Source: Duganella rivi
GTDB lineage: Bacteria; Pseudomonadota; Gammaproteobacteria; Burkholderiales; Burkholderiaceae_D
DNA: 64,000 nt
NCBI RefSeq assembly: GCF_009857435.1
Contig: NZ_WWCK01000004.1
Location: 620,001-684,000 of the forward strand
Direction of reading: 5' to 3'
Below the pieces are notes generated by a model. That model saw nothing but the letters and a program-made list of their open reading frames with translations. It was not told the origin of the DNA and searched no databases. Below, piece after piece: positions 8,598 to 17,404 of the stretch. The translations under genes were made by a program, and so were the position numbers. Each line of letters begins with the position of its first letter. Position 1 is the stretch's first letter.

Positions 8598-9397
8598 GCC
8601 ACGTCTCGCTGGATGAAGTAGTGCGCCGCGTCCACGACCTGCCGTCGCTGCCGGCGGTGGTGGCCGAGCTGCTGACCAGCATGGAGCAAGACGACGTCGA
8701 TCTCAACTACCTCGCCGGCCGCCTCGCCCTCGACCAGGCGCTGACTGCCAAGACGCTGCGGCTGGCCAACTCCTCGTTCTACGGCATGCCGTCCAAGGTC
8801 ACCAGCATCCAGCAAGCGATGTCGGTGCTCGGCCTGCACAGCATCCGTACGCTGGTGACCGCGTGCGGCGTGATCAGCGCGGTACCGCCGACCGCCAATG
8901 CGCCGCTCGATTTCGACGCGTTCTGGCGCCACGCGATTGCCACCGCGGTGTGGGCGCGCGCGCTGGCTCGCCATCTGCGGCAAAGCCCCGACACCGCCTT
9001 CACCGCCGGCCTGCTGCACAATCTCGGCAGGCTGGTGCTGGCCACCCGCTTTCCCGAAGAGTACGCGGCGGTAAGCCAGTGGTGCAACGAGCATGAAGAC
9101 GCGACGGTAGCGCAAGCCGAAATGGCCGTGTTCGGCGTCGACCATGCGCAGGCTGGCAGCGCCTTGGCCGCCTACTGGAAATTCCCGGCGGCGATACAGG
9201 ACGCCATCAGCCGCCAGCACCGCGCTGACGCCACCGGCCTGGCCTTGGCCGTGGGACTAGCGCACCTGATCGCCACACCGAGCGAAGCCAGCGAACAAGC
9301 ATGGAGCACGCTGGCGTTGGCGGACGAGCAGCGCCAGCAGCTCACCGAAAAATGCGCGCTGATGGTCAGCGATATGTGCCAGATACTCGTGAACTAA
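8594..9397 (+). CDS. HDOD-domain protein
   Basis: 267 residues. The N terminus has the HDOD hallmark (LPSLPAVVAELLTSMEQDDV, then DQALTAKTLRLANSSFYGM), followed by helices containing HSIRTLVTACGVISAV and the GLLHNLGRLVLATRFPEEY segment. HDOD domains resemble HD phosphohydrolases but mostly lack activity and act as signalling adaptors in chemotaxis, motility and stress circuits. It overlaps the EAL-receiver gene by 4 bp and is followed 6 bp later by the histidine kinase, so translation is probably coupled. No output domain is present. Confidence 0.88.
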   Translation: MSHVSLDEVVRRVHDLPSLPAVVAELLTSMEQDDVDLNYLAGRLALDQALTAKTLRLANSSFYGMPSKVTSIQQAMSVLGLHSIRTLVTACGVISAVPPTANAPLDFDAFWRHAIATAVWARALARHLRQSPDTAFTAGLLHNLGRLVLATRFPEEYAAVSQWCNEHEDATVAQAEMAVFGVDHAQAGSALAAYWKFPAAIQDAISRQHRADATGLALAVGLAHLIATPSEASEQAWSTLALADEQRQQLTEKCALMVSDMCQILVN

Positions 9398-9403
9398 GGA
9401 TCA

Positions 9404-10783
9404 ATGATGAAACTGTCCCAGCAAGCGGAAGTGGCCTTGTCCGAATTCTTCGACGGCCATCCGGTCGCCACCTTTGCCATCAACCGCCACCACGTCATCA
9501 CGCACTGGAACCGCGCTTGCGAGCAGCTGCTGGGCTGGACGCGCGCCTGCATGGTCGGCACGCGCAACCAGTGGCAGCCGTTCTACATCAAGGAGCGCCC
9601 GCTGCTGTCGGATCTGATCGTGGATGGCGACGACAATATCGCCGCCCACTATCCCGGCCACAGCCAGCGCTCCACGCTGATTCCCGGCGCATACGAGTCG
9701 GAAGACTTCTTCCCCAACATCGGCGCCAGCGGCCACTGGCTGCACTTCACCGCAGCGCCGCTGCGCGATGCCGAGGGCAATATCGTCGGCGCGATTGAAA
9801 CGCTGCGCGACGTCACCGAGCGCCGCGTGGCCGAGAACGCGCTGCGCAAGGCCAAGGACAATCTCGAACATATCGTCGAAAAGCGCACAGGCCAGCTGGC
9901 GCAGGCCAACGACAAGCTGGAAGACGACATCCGCCAGCTCACCGAGCTGAACGACCTGCTCTCCACCGCGCAGCAGCAACTGGTGCAGGCCGAGAAGATG
10001 GCGTCCATTGGCCAGCTGGCGGCCGGCGTGGCGCACGAGATCAACAACCCCATCGGCTACATTTTCTCCAACGTTGGCACGCTGCAAAATTACCTGGAGC
10101 AGTTATTCGACATGCTCAGCGCCTACCAGGAGGCCGAAGCCAGCATCGCCCAGCCGGCCGTAACGGCGCGGCTGCGCGCCATGCGCGAGCGCATCGATCT
10201 CGATTTCCTGCGCCAGGACATCCCGGCGCTGATGCGCGAATCGCGCGAAGGCATCGTGCGCGTGCGCCACATCGTCGAAGACCTCAAGGACTTCTCGCGC
10301 GCCGACGCCAGCCAGGACTGGAGCCGCGCCGACCTGCATCACGGCATCGACTCCACGCTCAACATCGTCGCCAACGAGGTCAAGTACCGTGCCGACGTGG
10401 TGAAGGCGTACGGCGATATCCCGCAGATCGAATGCTTGCCGCTGCAGATCAACCAGGTGGTGCTCAACCTGGTGGTCAACGCGGCCCAGGCGATGGGGCC
10501 GGAGCGCGGCATGATCACCCTGCGCACCGGCATGGCCGATCCTGACACCGTGCGGCTGGAAGTGGAAGATACCGGCCACGGCATTGCGCCCGATACCTTG
10601 ACGCGCATCTTCGATCCCTTCTTCACCACCAAGGCGGTCGGCAAAGGCACGGGGCTGGGCTTGTCGCTGGCTTATGGCATCGTCAAAAAACACGGCGGCC
10701 GCATCGAGGTCGATACCGAACTGGGACGCGGCACCTGCTTCCGCGTGCTGCTGCCGGTCCGCCACACGGAGGAACAACTATGA
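9404..10783 (+). CDS. PAS-domain sensor histidine kinase
   Basis: 459 residues, soluble (no membrane segment). A PAS domain covers about residues 10-140 (FFDGHPVATFAINRHHVITH, then WLHFTAAPLRDAEGNIVGAI). A coiled coil (about 140-200) leads to the phosphoacceptor H211 in AAGVAHEINNPIGYI. The catalytic domain has the N box (NLVVNAAQAM), DTGHGIAPD, FFTTK and GTGLGLSLAYGIV. The start could equally be the second ATG at 9407. The gene lies between an HDOD gene (6-bp gap) and a receiver gene (4-bp overlap) and is the probable kinase for both receivers in this operon. Confidence 0.9.
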   Translation: MMKLSQQAEVALSEFFDGHPVATFAINRHHVITHWNRACEQLLGWTRACMVGTRNQWQPFYIKERPLLSDLIVDGDDNIAAHYPGHSQRSTLIPGAYESEDFFPNIGASGHWLHFTAAPLRDAEGNIVGAIETLRDVTERRVAENALRKAKDNLEHIVEKRTGQLAQANDKLEDDIRQLTELNDLLSTAQQQLVQAEKMASIGQLAAGVAHEINNPIGYIFSNVGTLQNYLEQLFDMLSAYQEAEASIAQPAVTARLRAMRERIDLDFLRQDIPALMRESREGIVRVRHIVEDLKDFSRADASQDWSRADLHHGIDSTLNIVANEVKYRADVVKAYGDIPQIECLPLQINQVVLNLVVNAAQAMGPERGMITLRTGMADPDTVRLEVEDTGHGIAPDTLTRIFDPFFTTKAVGKGTGLGLSLAYGIVKKHGGRIEVDTELGRGTCFRVLLPVRHTEEQL

Positions 10784-11280
10784 GCCGCATCCTGCTGGTC
10801 GATGATGAACCGAATATGCTGAGCGCCCTTCAGCGTGCGCTGCGCCAAAGCAAGCCGCTGGCCGGCGCGCAAATCGAAACCTTCACCAATCCGTTTGATG
10901 CGCTGAACCGCATCTGCGTGTGCGAGTTTGACCTGGTGGTGTCGGACTTTATGATGCCGGAAATGAGCGGCGGCGAATTCCTGCAAGCGTTGAAGGACGT
11001 AGCGCCGACCACCGTGCGCATCATGCTGAGTGCTTCCACCGATTTCAAAACGGCGATGGCGGCCATCAACGATGCGCACGTGTTCCGCTTCATCCCCAAG
11101 CCGTGGCAGCAGTCGGAGCTGGAGCAAAACATCTTGCAGGGCTTGGAGGAACGCCAGCGCCTGCTGGCCGAAGCGGGCCTCGGCCCCAGCGCCCAGGAAC
11201 TGGAAGCGCGGCGCCTGGAGGAAGAGGAGCCGGGGCTGCTGCACGTCAAGCGCACCGACGACGGCTCCATCATCCTCTAG
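10780..11280 (+). CDS. Single-domain response regulator
   Basis: 166 residues. A receiver domain occupies residues 1-125: acidic pair DDE at 8-10, phosphoacceptor Asp at 56 (VVSDFMMPEMSGGEF), MLSAST switch region and FIPKPW with the conserved Lys. A charged helical tail (EERQRLLAEAGLG and onward, rich in Glu) replaces a DNA-binding or enzymatic output. It therefore probably acts by protein contact. It overlaps the kinase gene by 4 bp and is the last gene of the operon. The cognate kinase is presumably the one directly upstream. Confidence 0.9.
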   Translation: MSRILLVDDEPNMLSALQRALRQSKPLAGAQIETFTNPFDALNRICVCEFDLVVSDFMMPEMSGGEFLQALKDVAPTTVRIMLSASTDFKTAMAAINDAHVFRFIPKPWQQSELEQNILQGLEERQRLLAEAGLGPSAQELEARRLEEEEPGLLHVKRTDDGSIIL

Positions 11281-11287
11281 GCGGTGC

Positions 11288-12319
11288 TTACTGTGCCGAC
11301 GCCACCTGTGCCGACGGCGCCGAGGTCAGGCGCTGGATCATGGCGTGGATGGCCTGAATCTGCGGGCCGCTCTTGGTAGCGTACAGCGCGCCGGTGTAGC
11401 CGAACCAATCCCAGCAGCCTTCCGGGTTGAACGGCACCACCGGCGACTTGTTCACCTGCGGATACAGCACGATCAAGCGGTTGGTATCGGCCCAGTCGTT
11501 GTAGCTGCTCTTGTTATAGAAATCATCCTTCACCGATTCCGCCGACTGCTTGCAGCCATGGAAAGCCACGTGCACCTTGCAGCCGCCCTGCTGGCAGTTG
11601 GCTGGCACGTAGACGAAGGCCTCGTCGGCCATGCTGATCGCGGCCGAGCCGAACTCGCTCTGCTTGAAGGTAATCAATTGGCCGCTGCGCTTGACCGCGC
11701 GCGGATTCAGCGGGCCGTAGATGTGCGTCAGGATTTCCGCAGGCTGATCGTAGTCCTTGGTGGCGATCGCGCAATGGCTGATGTAGGGCGAGGCGTTGTC
11801 CGGGCAAGGATTGCCGAACGACGGAATAATCAAAGCGTGGCCGGCCGGCATCGAGTTCACGTACTGCAGGTTGGCGGTTGGCACACCCGCTTCCTTGAAG
11901 AAGCCCACGGTTGCATCCACTGCCTTCTGGTACACCACCGTGTCCTTGGTACCGCTGAACACGTAGATGCGGTCATTGGCGAGATTACTGAGCGGATCTA
12001 TCAGGTTGAGGCCGGCGTAGCTTTGCGCCGCACCGATCATCAGGTACGGATTGGGGGTCATAAAAGGTACCGACCCCATGCAAATACCGGCATTCATAAT
12101 CATTCCTGCCGCGCAATAATACGGGCCGCCGGCGACGATGCCGGAACCCACAACCTGGCTGGAATACGCCACTTGATATTGCACTGCCATGAAAGCACCG
12201 GACGACAGGCCCGACACCGAAGTACCACTCTGGTCGGCCGCAAAGCCCGGCAATGAGCTGGCTGCCTGCGCGCAGCCAAAAGCGAGAGACAACAAAGCCA
12301 CAGACGAACGCAAGGTCAT
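11288..12319 (-). CDS. Secreted PHA (PHB) depolymerase, short-chain-length type 2
   Basis: 343 residues from the ATG at 12319. AGGAG lies 6 bp upstream on the minus strand, and the ATG at 12322 is the alternative. The signal peptide MTLRSSVALLSLAFGCAQA is followed by a serine hydrolase whose lipase box is GLSSG (Ser39), unusually close to the N terminus as in type 2 catalytic domains. Other family marks are IVAGGPYYCA, VFSGTKDTVV, AGHALI, HVAFHGCKQS and GCWDWFGYTG. No C-terminal substrate-binding domain is present. It would cleave poly(3-hydroxybutyrate) or short esters outside the cytoplasm. A phasin gene near 55.4 kb shows that the organism also handles PHA granules. Confidence 0.85.
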   Translation of the reverse strand: MTLRSSVALLSLAFGCAQAASSLPGFAADQSGTSVSGLSSGAFMAVQYQVAYSSQVVGSGIVAGGPYYCAAGMIMNAGICMGSVPFMTPNPYLMIGAAQSYAGLNLIDPLSNLANDRIYVFSGTKDTVVYQKAVDATVGFFKEAGVPTANLQYVNSMPAGHALIIPSFGNPCPDNASPYISHCAIATKDYDQPAEILTHIYGPLNPRAVKRSGQLITFKQSEFGSAAISMADEAFVYVPANCQQGGCKVHVAFHGCKQSAESVKDDFYNKSSYNDWADTNRLIVLYPQVNKSPVVPFNPEGCWDWFGYTGALYATKSGPQIQAIHAMIQRLTSAPSAQVASAQ

Positions 12320-12460
12320 CATATTCTCCTGCAATCTAGGGGTTATTTGACGCATCGCACCATTGATGCGGATCAAATACTCCCACGATTTCTAACTTGC
12401 AAGAGTGGGTTTTGGCTGCCAGTAGCAAAAATACAAATTACATGGGGCAGCAGGTCTTGC

Positions 12461-13336
12461 TCACCAGCCAGTGAGGTAGACGTAGGGCGATGTTTCTTGC
12501 GGTGGAGGTGGTGGTGGTGGCGGCGACATCCATTCGCGTGGATCGACGCGGTAGTACTTGAGGAATTCCGCGTACAGCTCGGCATGATGCTCGGCCATTT
12601 GATACGGTTTCTCGAAGAAAGTCTCGGTGGCGACAGCGAAGAACTCGGCGGGATTGGTGGCGCCGTAGTGATCCATCACCGTGTGCTGGCGGTACATCGC
12701 GTTCATGCGCAGGTTTTGGTAGTCACGCGACAGCACTTCCGACCATTCGCGGTAGCTGTCGGGGTGGCCGAGGTAAGGGGCGCCGTTGGCACGGCCCGAC
12801 TCACTGTCAAGCTGGTGCGCAAACTCGTGCAGCACCACGTTATGGCCGTCAGTCCAATCTGCAGCACCTTGCCGCACGTTGTCCCACGACAGCACCACGC
12901 GGCCATCGTCCCACGATTCGCCAAGCATGCTTTGGTGGCCCGGAGTGACCACGCCGCCAGGCCCTACTTCGGCGCGCTGCGCGACGAACTCGCTCGGGTA
13001 GACAAGAATGGTATGCAAGGCGGGATACACCTTGCTTGGACGGTTGAGCAGCAACAGGCAAGCCTGCCCGGCAATGGTGACAGCCATTTCGTCTGTCACC
13101 TCAAGACCTTCACAGCCGATGAATTTTTTCTGGTGCAGGAACTGCACCACCATGCGCCGCAGCTGCTGCTGCAAGTCCGGGCTCATGCGTTTGTAAACGG
13201 GGATATTTCGGCGTAGCACCGCCTCAGCTTCGGGCGGCAGCGGCTTGGCCAGCACCCGTTGCAGGCGCCAGCGCGGGAAGTAAAAAGGCGCGGCGATCGC
13301 CAGCGCCGTCAGGGCTATCCAGATCAAAGCTTCCAT
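12461..13336 (-). CDS. mtfA: Zinc-dependent peptidase of the MtfA family
   Basis: 291 residues. It has an N-terminal membrane-like helix (ALIWIALTALAIAAPFYF) and then the MtfA core, with the gluzincin motif HEFAH at residues 170-174 (VVLHEFAHQLDSE) and the downstream NPAEFFAVATETFFEKP carrying the third zinc-ligand Glu. A proline run near residue 270 ends the protein. In E. coli MtfA binds the glucose repressor Mlc and has aminopeptidase activity. The N-terminal helix here is an addition relative to E. coli. The start at 13336 was chosen because it opens directly on the hydrophobic segment, though no strong ribosome-binding site is visible. Confidence 0.87.
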   Translation of the reverse strand: MEALIWIALTALAIAAPFYFPRWRLQRVLAKPLPPEAEAVLRRNIPVYKRMSPDLQQQLRRMVVQFLHQKKFIGCEGLEVTDEMAVTIAGQACLLLLNRPSKVYPALHTILVYPSEFVAQRAEVGPGGVVTPGHQSMLGESWDDGRVVLSWDNVRQGAADWTDGHNVVLHEFAHQLDSESGRANGAPYLGHPDSYREWSEVLSRDYQNLRMNAMYRQHTVMDHYGATNPAEFFAVATETFFEKPYQMAEHHAELYAEFLKYYRVDPREWMSPPPPPPPPQETSPYVYLTGW

Positions 13337-13382
13337 GTGCCGCAAGTCCGTGTAATGTCTTACCGGGCTAGTTGGGGTTACT

Positions 13383-13406
13383 TGTTTGCATTTCAATACG
13401 CAAACA
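13383..13406. promoter_or_regulatory. Palindrome upstream of mtfA (possible operator)
   Basis: TGTTTGC at 13383-13389 and GCAAACA at 13400-13406 form perfect 7-bp arms around a 10-bp AT-rich spacer. This is the layout of a dimeric repressor site. It lies 47 bp upstream of the mtfA start and just past the 3' end of the winged-helix gene at 13429. The binder is unknown. Confidence 0.35.
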
Positions 13407-13428
13407 TCATACCCCTGCGGCACGGAGC

Positions 13429-14055
13429 TCACTCGGCTTTTTGCTGCGAAGCCGGGGTGCCGAACAATGCCGCCACCAGCGGATCGCGCATCACCGGGCC
13501 GCGATTCACGCGGATGGCGTAGTGGGTGTCGTCCGCCAGGATGTGGAAGTGGCGGCCGCTGCCTGCCATGGCTTGCTCGCGCAGGCCTGGACGTTCTTTG
13601 CGCGGCGGCGCACCTTCGCGCTTCGGCTGGGCGATGGCGGCAAGGAAGGCGGCGATGCGTTCCGGGTCAGGCGTCAGCTGGTAGACCGCCTTGCCGAGAT
13701 AGGTGGCGGTACCTTCCACGTAGCGCGACAGTTCAATGACGCCGGCCTCGCGCAGGTCGCGGATATATTTACGGGCGCCCGATGGCGAAAATTTCAGGAA
13801 CCACGCGATCTCGTCGGCCAGCATCTCGTGCTGGGTCAGCTCAGCGATCAGCTTTTGCATATTCTCGATCCGGCGCAGGGTGGCGGAGGTCGAACGAACG
13901 CGTTCGATCGACGCCATGGACAGGCCGGGCTTACGATCCAGCGGGGCCGGCGTCGAGCGATCCATCAACGATAAGCGGGCCGTGGAGGCTTGCATTTCCG
14001 GCGAGGCTTTCATCTCGTTCTGAACCATGGTTTGTTGTTTGCTGGCTGCATGCAT
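13429..14055 (-). CDS. Winged-helix DNA-binding protein
   Basis: 208 residues from the ATG at 14055, with GGAGT 6 bp upstream. Residues about 60-125 form a helix-turn-helix with wing (LADEIAWFLKFSPSGARKYI, then DLREAGVIELSRYV), resembling ArsR/MarR-like winged helices. The flanks are low-complexity and basic, and the C terminus (HFHILADDTHYAIRVNRGPV) is a short beta-rich extension. No ligand-binding cysteines are visible. It shares the strand with mtfA, with 92 bp between them, so it may regulate its neighbour. That is inference from position only. Confidence 0.7.
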   Translation of the reverse strand: MHAASKQQTMVQNEMKASPEMQASTARLSLMDRSTPAPLDRKPGLSMASIERVRSTSATLRRIENMQKLIAELTQHEMLADEIAWFLKFSPSGARKYIRDLREAGVIELSRYVEGTATYLGKAVYQLTPDPERIAAFLAAIAQPKREGAPPRKERPGLREQAMAGSGRHFHILADDTHYAIRVNRGPVMRDPLVAALFGTPASQQKAE

Positions 14056-14344
14056 GGGAACACTCCTTTAACTAACTGATTCGTGTGGCGTTTAACTGAA
14101 GAATGCCCGCTACCGCCGCCGTAGTCTGTGCGTCAACGAACATTACTGACGCTTCTGTAGCCTTAAGCTGGGACAAGCGGAACGCGGAAAAGTTTCGAAA
14201 AGTGTGTTCGATTTGATACAGCACAAACTTTGGTGCGGTATCGAACGGTAACGCGGCACCAAGTTGCCTAACCTTCGCTCCAACAGCAGTGCAACAACAT
14301 TGCTGGCAATGAAACACTTTTCCATTAAAAAACGGGAGCTCACC

Positions 14345-15385
14345 TTGAATAAATCTAAGAAGATTGCCCTCGCCGCAGCAGCCCTGTGCGCGTCGTTTTC
14401 CGCCCTCGCGCAGGATGCGGTCATCAATCCATCGTGGTATATCCAGCCTAGCGTCAATGGCGTTAAGCCTGACTCGGACTTCGGCGTGGACAAGCGCGGC
14501 TACGGCGGCGGCCTGAAGTTCGGCAAAGCCGTGAACGAAAACTGGGATGTGCAAACCGGCTACACCTATGCCCGCTCGCGGGAAAACAATCAGCGCTACC
14601 AGCAAGAAACGCTGGGCGTGGATGGTCTCTACATGTTCTCGCGCAAAAGCTTCCGTCCATTCATCCTGGTCGGCGTGGGCGCAGAGCGTGACAAGGCCAA
14701 CCTGTTCGGCGGCATCGAGCGCAAGAAAACCTCGCCTTACCTGAGCGCCGGTCTCGGCTTCCAGGCCGACCTGAGCGAGCGCGTCGCCCTGCAAGCCGAC
14801 ATTCGCAACGTACACGGCTTCATCCGTGGCGATGAATTCCCAAATAGCAAGAGCAATAACTACTATGCAACGGTCGGACTGAACATCGCCTTCAACGCAC
14901 CGCCGAAAGCTGCGCCACCGGCGCCAACGCCAGCACCTGTGGTGGAACCACCTCCACCGCCGCCACCAACCCCAGCGCCGCCGCCACCGCCGCCACCAGC
15001 GCGCTTTGAGAAGGTGACCATGTCGGCTACCGAACTGTTCTCGTTTGACAGCGCCAAGCTGAATCCGAGCCAGCCTAAACTGGATGAGATCGCCAACCTG
15101 CTCAACGCCAACACCGGCATCAACGACGTGGTGATTAGCGGCTACGCCGACCGCCTGGGCAGCGACAAGTACAACCTCAAGCTGTCCGAGCGCCGCGCCA
15201 ATGCGGTGAAGGATTACCTGGTGAGTAAAGGCGTTGCAGCGACCCGCTTGAACGCAGTCGGCAAAGGCGAAGCCAATCCAGTGGTTGAGTGCACCAACAA
15301 AAAACGTGCTGACTTGATCAAGTGCCTGGAACCTAACCGCCGCGTCGAGGTAGAGCAAATCACCATCGAACGCCGCGTGCAGTAA
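14345..15385 (+). CDS. OmpA-family outer-membrane protein
   Basis: 346 residues from a TTG at 14345. GGGAG lies 7 bp upstream, and the reading opens directly on a clean signal peptide (NKSKKIALAAAALCASFSALAQ). The ATGs at 14264 and 14309 would add an odd N-terminal tail. Residues 25-185 form an eight-stranded beta-barrel of OmpA type (YIQPSVNGVKPDSDFGVDKR and following). A proline/alanine hinge of about 40 residues follows, then the OmpA C-terminal peptidoglycan-binding domain (FSFDSAKLNPSQPKLDEIA, SGYADRLGSDKYN, LSERRANAVKDYL, NRRVEVE). It anchors the outer membrane to the cell wall. The 289-bp upstream gap holds no other gene. Confidence 0.88.
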   Translation: MNKSKKIALAAAALCASFSALAQDAVINPSWYIQPSVNGVKPDSDFGVDKRGYGGGLKFGKAVNENWDVQTGYTYARSRENNQRYQQETLGVDGLYMFSRKSFRPFILVGVGAERDKANLFGGIERKKTSPYLSAGLGFQADLSERVALQADIRNVHGFIRGDEFPNSKSNNYYATVGLNIAFNAPPKAAPPAPTPAPVVEPPPPPPPTPAPPPPPPPARFEKVTMSATELFSFDSAKLNPSQPKLDEIANLLNANTGINDVVISGYADRLGSDKYNLKLSERRANAVKDYLVSKGVAATRLNAVGKGEANPVVECTNKKRADLIKCLEPNRRVEVEQITIERRVQ

Positions 15386-15400
15386 TTCGGCGGGCCGGCC

Positions 15401-16234
15401 ATGCTCTCGCTGCTGAAGTGCACGGTGTCCGAGTGGTTCGAGCACCGCGGCAGCAGCATGGGAGCAGCGCTGGCCTTTTACACGCTGTTCTCGCTGGCGC
15501 CGATCCTGGTATTGGTGCTGGCAATCGCCGGCTGGTTTTACGGCCCGCAAGCTGCGCAAGGCGAGTTGTTTGCGCAGCTGCGCGGGCTGGTCGGCGCCCA
15601 GGGCGCGGAAGCGATCCAGCTGGTGCTGGCCGGCGCCCGCAATAAAGAAGAAGGCCGCCTTGCGACGTTGGTCGCAAGCGGTCTTTTGCTGTTTGGCGCG
15701 ACCACGGTGTTTGCCGAACTCAAGGCCAGCCTCGACGCGATCTGGCAAGTCCCTCCCCTCACCCACGGCACCGTGTGGGACGTGGTGCGCACACGCCTGC
15801 TGTCGTTTGGCATGGTGCTGGTGCTGGCATTTTTGCTGATGGTGTCGCTGGTGGTGAGCGCGGCGCTGACGGTGCTGGAAAAATACTGGGGTAGCTTGTG
15901 GAGCGATGCCGGCATTGTGCTGACCGTGATAAACGCCGCGATTAGCTTCGTGGTGATTGCCGCTCTGTTTGGTGTGATTTTCAAGATGCTGCCGCGTGTG
16001 AAGCTGTCTTGGCATGACGTGACGATCGGCGCGCTGGGCACGGCGGCCTTATTCACGCTGGGGAAATATGCGATCGGTGCCTACATCGGCAATAGCGGCG
16101 CGGCGAGCAGCTTCGGTGCGGCCGGTTCCTTAATTGCCTTGCTGCTGTGGGTGTACTACTCGGCGCAGATCTTCTTCCTCGGCGCCGAGTTTGCGCGGCA
16201 GTATGCCTTGCAGCACGGCTCACTCTCCAAGTAG
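15401..16234 (+). CDS. YihY/BrkB-family inner-membrane protein
   Basis: 277 residues with about six membrane segments. The family marks are visible: GSSMGAALAFYTLFSLAPILVL near the N terminus, PQAAQGELFAQLRGLVG, and SSFGAAGSLIALLLWVYYSAQIFFLGAEF near the C terminus. The family used to be annotated as ribonuclease BN or serum-resistance protein BrkB. Its real function is unresolved. It starts 15 bp after the OmpA-like gene and converges with the AI-2E-type gene, overlapping it by 15 bp (16220-16234). Confidence 0.9.
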   Translation: MLSLLKCTVSEWFEHRGSSMGAALAFYTLFSLAPILVLVLAIAGWFYGPQAAQGELFAQLRGLVGAQGAEAIQLVLAGARNKEEGRLATLVASGLLLFGATTVFAELKASLDAIWQVPPLTHGTVWDVVRTRLLSFGMVLVLAFLLMVSLVVSAALTVLEKYWGSLWSDAGIVLTVINAAISFVVIAALFGVIFKMLPRVKLSWHDVTIGALGTAALFTLGKYAIGAYIGNSGAASSFGAAGSLIALLLWVYYSAQIFFLGAEFARQYALQHGSLSK

Positions 16235-17350
16235 TTCAGCCACCACTTCCATTCCTTCCACGCGCTCGGCCACCACCTTGACGATCACGGTCAACGGTAC
16301 GCCTAGCAGCAAGCCCCACACGCCCCACAGCCAGCCCCAGAACAACAGGCTGACAAACACAGCGGCGGCATTCATGCGCGCGAAGCGGCCCGTCATCCAC
16401 GTCGCCACCACAGTGCCGATCAGCGTGGCGATGGCCAACGATGCGCCCATCACGAGCAAGCTCATTTGCAGGGACTCAAACTGGAGGAAAGCCACGATGC
16501 CAGTCGCCACCATGATCAGCAGCGGGCCGAAATATGGCATCAGGTGCAGCAGCCCTGCCACGATGGCCCAGGCGCCGGCATTCTCCAGCCCGATCCAGCG
16601 CAGCGCGACCCACATCAGCAGCGCCAGTGCGACGTTGGTCACCAGCAGCATCAGCATGTATTTTTGGATCGAGCTGTTGATGTCTTCGAGGATGTGGACG
16701 GTGATGCGTTTCTTGGTCAGCGACGGCCCGGTCAGCTTGACCAGTTTGCGCTTGAATGTATCGCCCGACAGCAGCAGGAAGAACACGAGAAAGATCACCA
16801 TGGTCGCCTGGCTAAGGAAACCGAGCACGCCCATCGAGCCGGCCCAGATCCAGTTCATCACCGGGAAGCTCTCCGAGCTTGGCGGTGTCGGCGCGGCACG
16901 GCGCGTGGCACGCTTTTCCTGCGCGCCGGCGGTGGCTTGCTGGAGTTCAGCGGCCACGTCCTGGATGCGTTGCAGCGCGCTCGGGCCGCCGCTGTGCAAG
17001 CGCTCGGACAGCAGGCGCGACAGCTTGTGGCCTGCAGTCGGCAACTCATCAACAATGGATTGGAATTCGCCCTGTACTTTATCGAGCACCAGGAACGAGC
17101 CGCCGAGTATGGCCGCCGTCACCAGCGTCGCCCCAAGCAAGCGCGGCACGCGCACCCGTTCGAGCCAGCACACCAGCGGGCTCAGCGTGTAAGTAATGAG
17201 GATGCCCAGTACCAGCGGAACCAGGAAGTTGCGCGACCATTGCAGCGCATACAGGAAAGCGACCGTCGCGATCACGCCCAGCGCAAGGCCGCGCGCGTGT
17301 ACATGCAGGGGGATGCGTTGAGCCTCAAATTCTTCGGATGGATGATTCAT
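16220..17350 (-). CDS. AI-2E family transporter (PerM/TqsA-like)
   Basis: 376 residues with the characteristic layout: paired N-terminal membrane helices (ALGVIATVAFLYALQW, FLVPLVLGILITYTLSPLVC), a soluble middle of about 100 residues, and a C-terminal block of helices (ATMVIFLVFFLLLSGDTFKR, MPYFGPLLIMVATGIVAFLQ). Family members export diverse small molecules or act as Na+/H+ antiporters, and the substrate cannot be read from sequence. A second family member lies at 32874-33947. Its 3' end overlaps YihY by 15 bp on the opposite strand. Confidence 0.85.
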   Translation of the reverse strand: MNHPSEEFEAQRIPLHVHARGLALGVIATVAFLYALQWSRNFLVPLVLGILITYTLSPLVCWLERVRVPRLLGATLVTAAILGGSFLVLDKVQGEFQSIVDELPTAGHKLSRLLSERLHSGGPSALQRIQDVAAELQQATAGAQEKRATRRAAPTPPSSESFPVMNWIWAGSMGVLGFLSQATMVIFLVFFLLLSGDTFKRKLVKLTGPSLTKKRITVHILEDINSSIQKYMLMLLVTNVALALLMWVALRWIGLENAGAWAIVAGLLHLMPYFGPLLIMVATGIVAFLQFESLQMSLLVMGASLAIATLIGTVVATWMTGRFARMNAAAVFVSLLFWGWLWGVWGLLLGVPLTVIVKVVAERVEGMEVVAELLGE

Positions 17351-17370
17351 GATGGCTCACGGGATGATAA

Positions 17371-17394
17371 GCCGGCGCGTCTGTGCGCGCCGGC
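17371..17394 (-). terminator. Hairpin terminator of the BON-domain gene
   Basis: GCCGGCGCG at 17371-17379 pairs perfectly with 17386-17394 around a 6-nt loop. Read on the minus strand, it is followed by TTATCAT, a short T-rich tract, just after the BON-domain gene stop at 17405. It is a reasonable intrinsic terminator with a weak U-tract. Confidence 0.5.
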
Positions 17395-17404
17395 GGTGGT
17401 GGTC

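Noticed and set aside
14128..14141. A seventh copy of the regulon palindrome (GTGCG-TCAA-CGAAC) upstream of the OmpA-like gene
   Set aside because: The right arm has a mismatch, and no -10-like hexamer better than 3 of 6 lies at the required 36-bp distance on either strand.
14072..16015. A 647-residue minus-strand frame opposite the OmpA and YihY genes
   Set aside because: It is rich in His, Gln and Arg with no domain pattern. It is a high-GC shadow of two recognised plus-strand genes.
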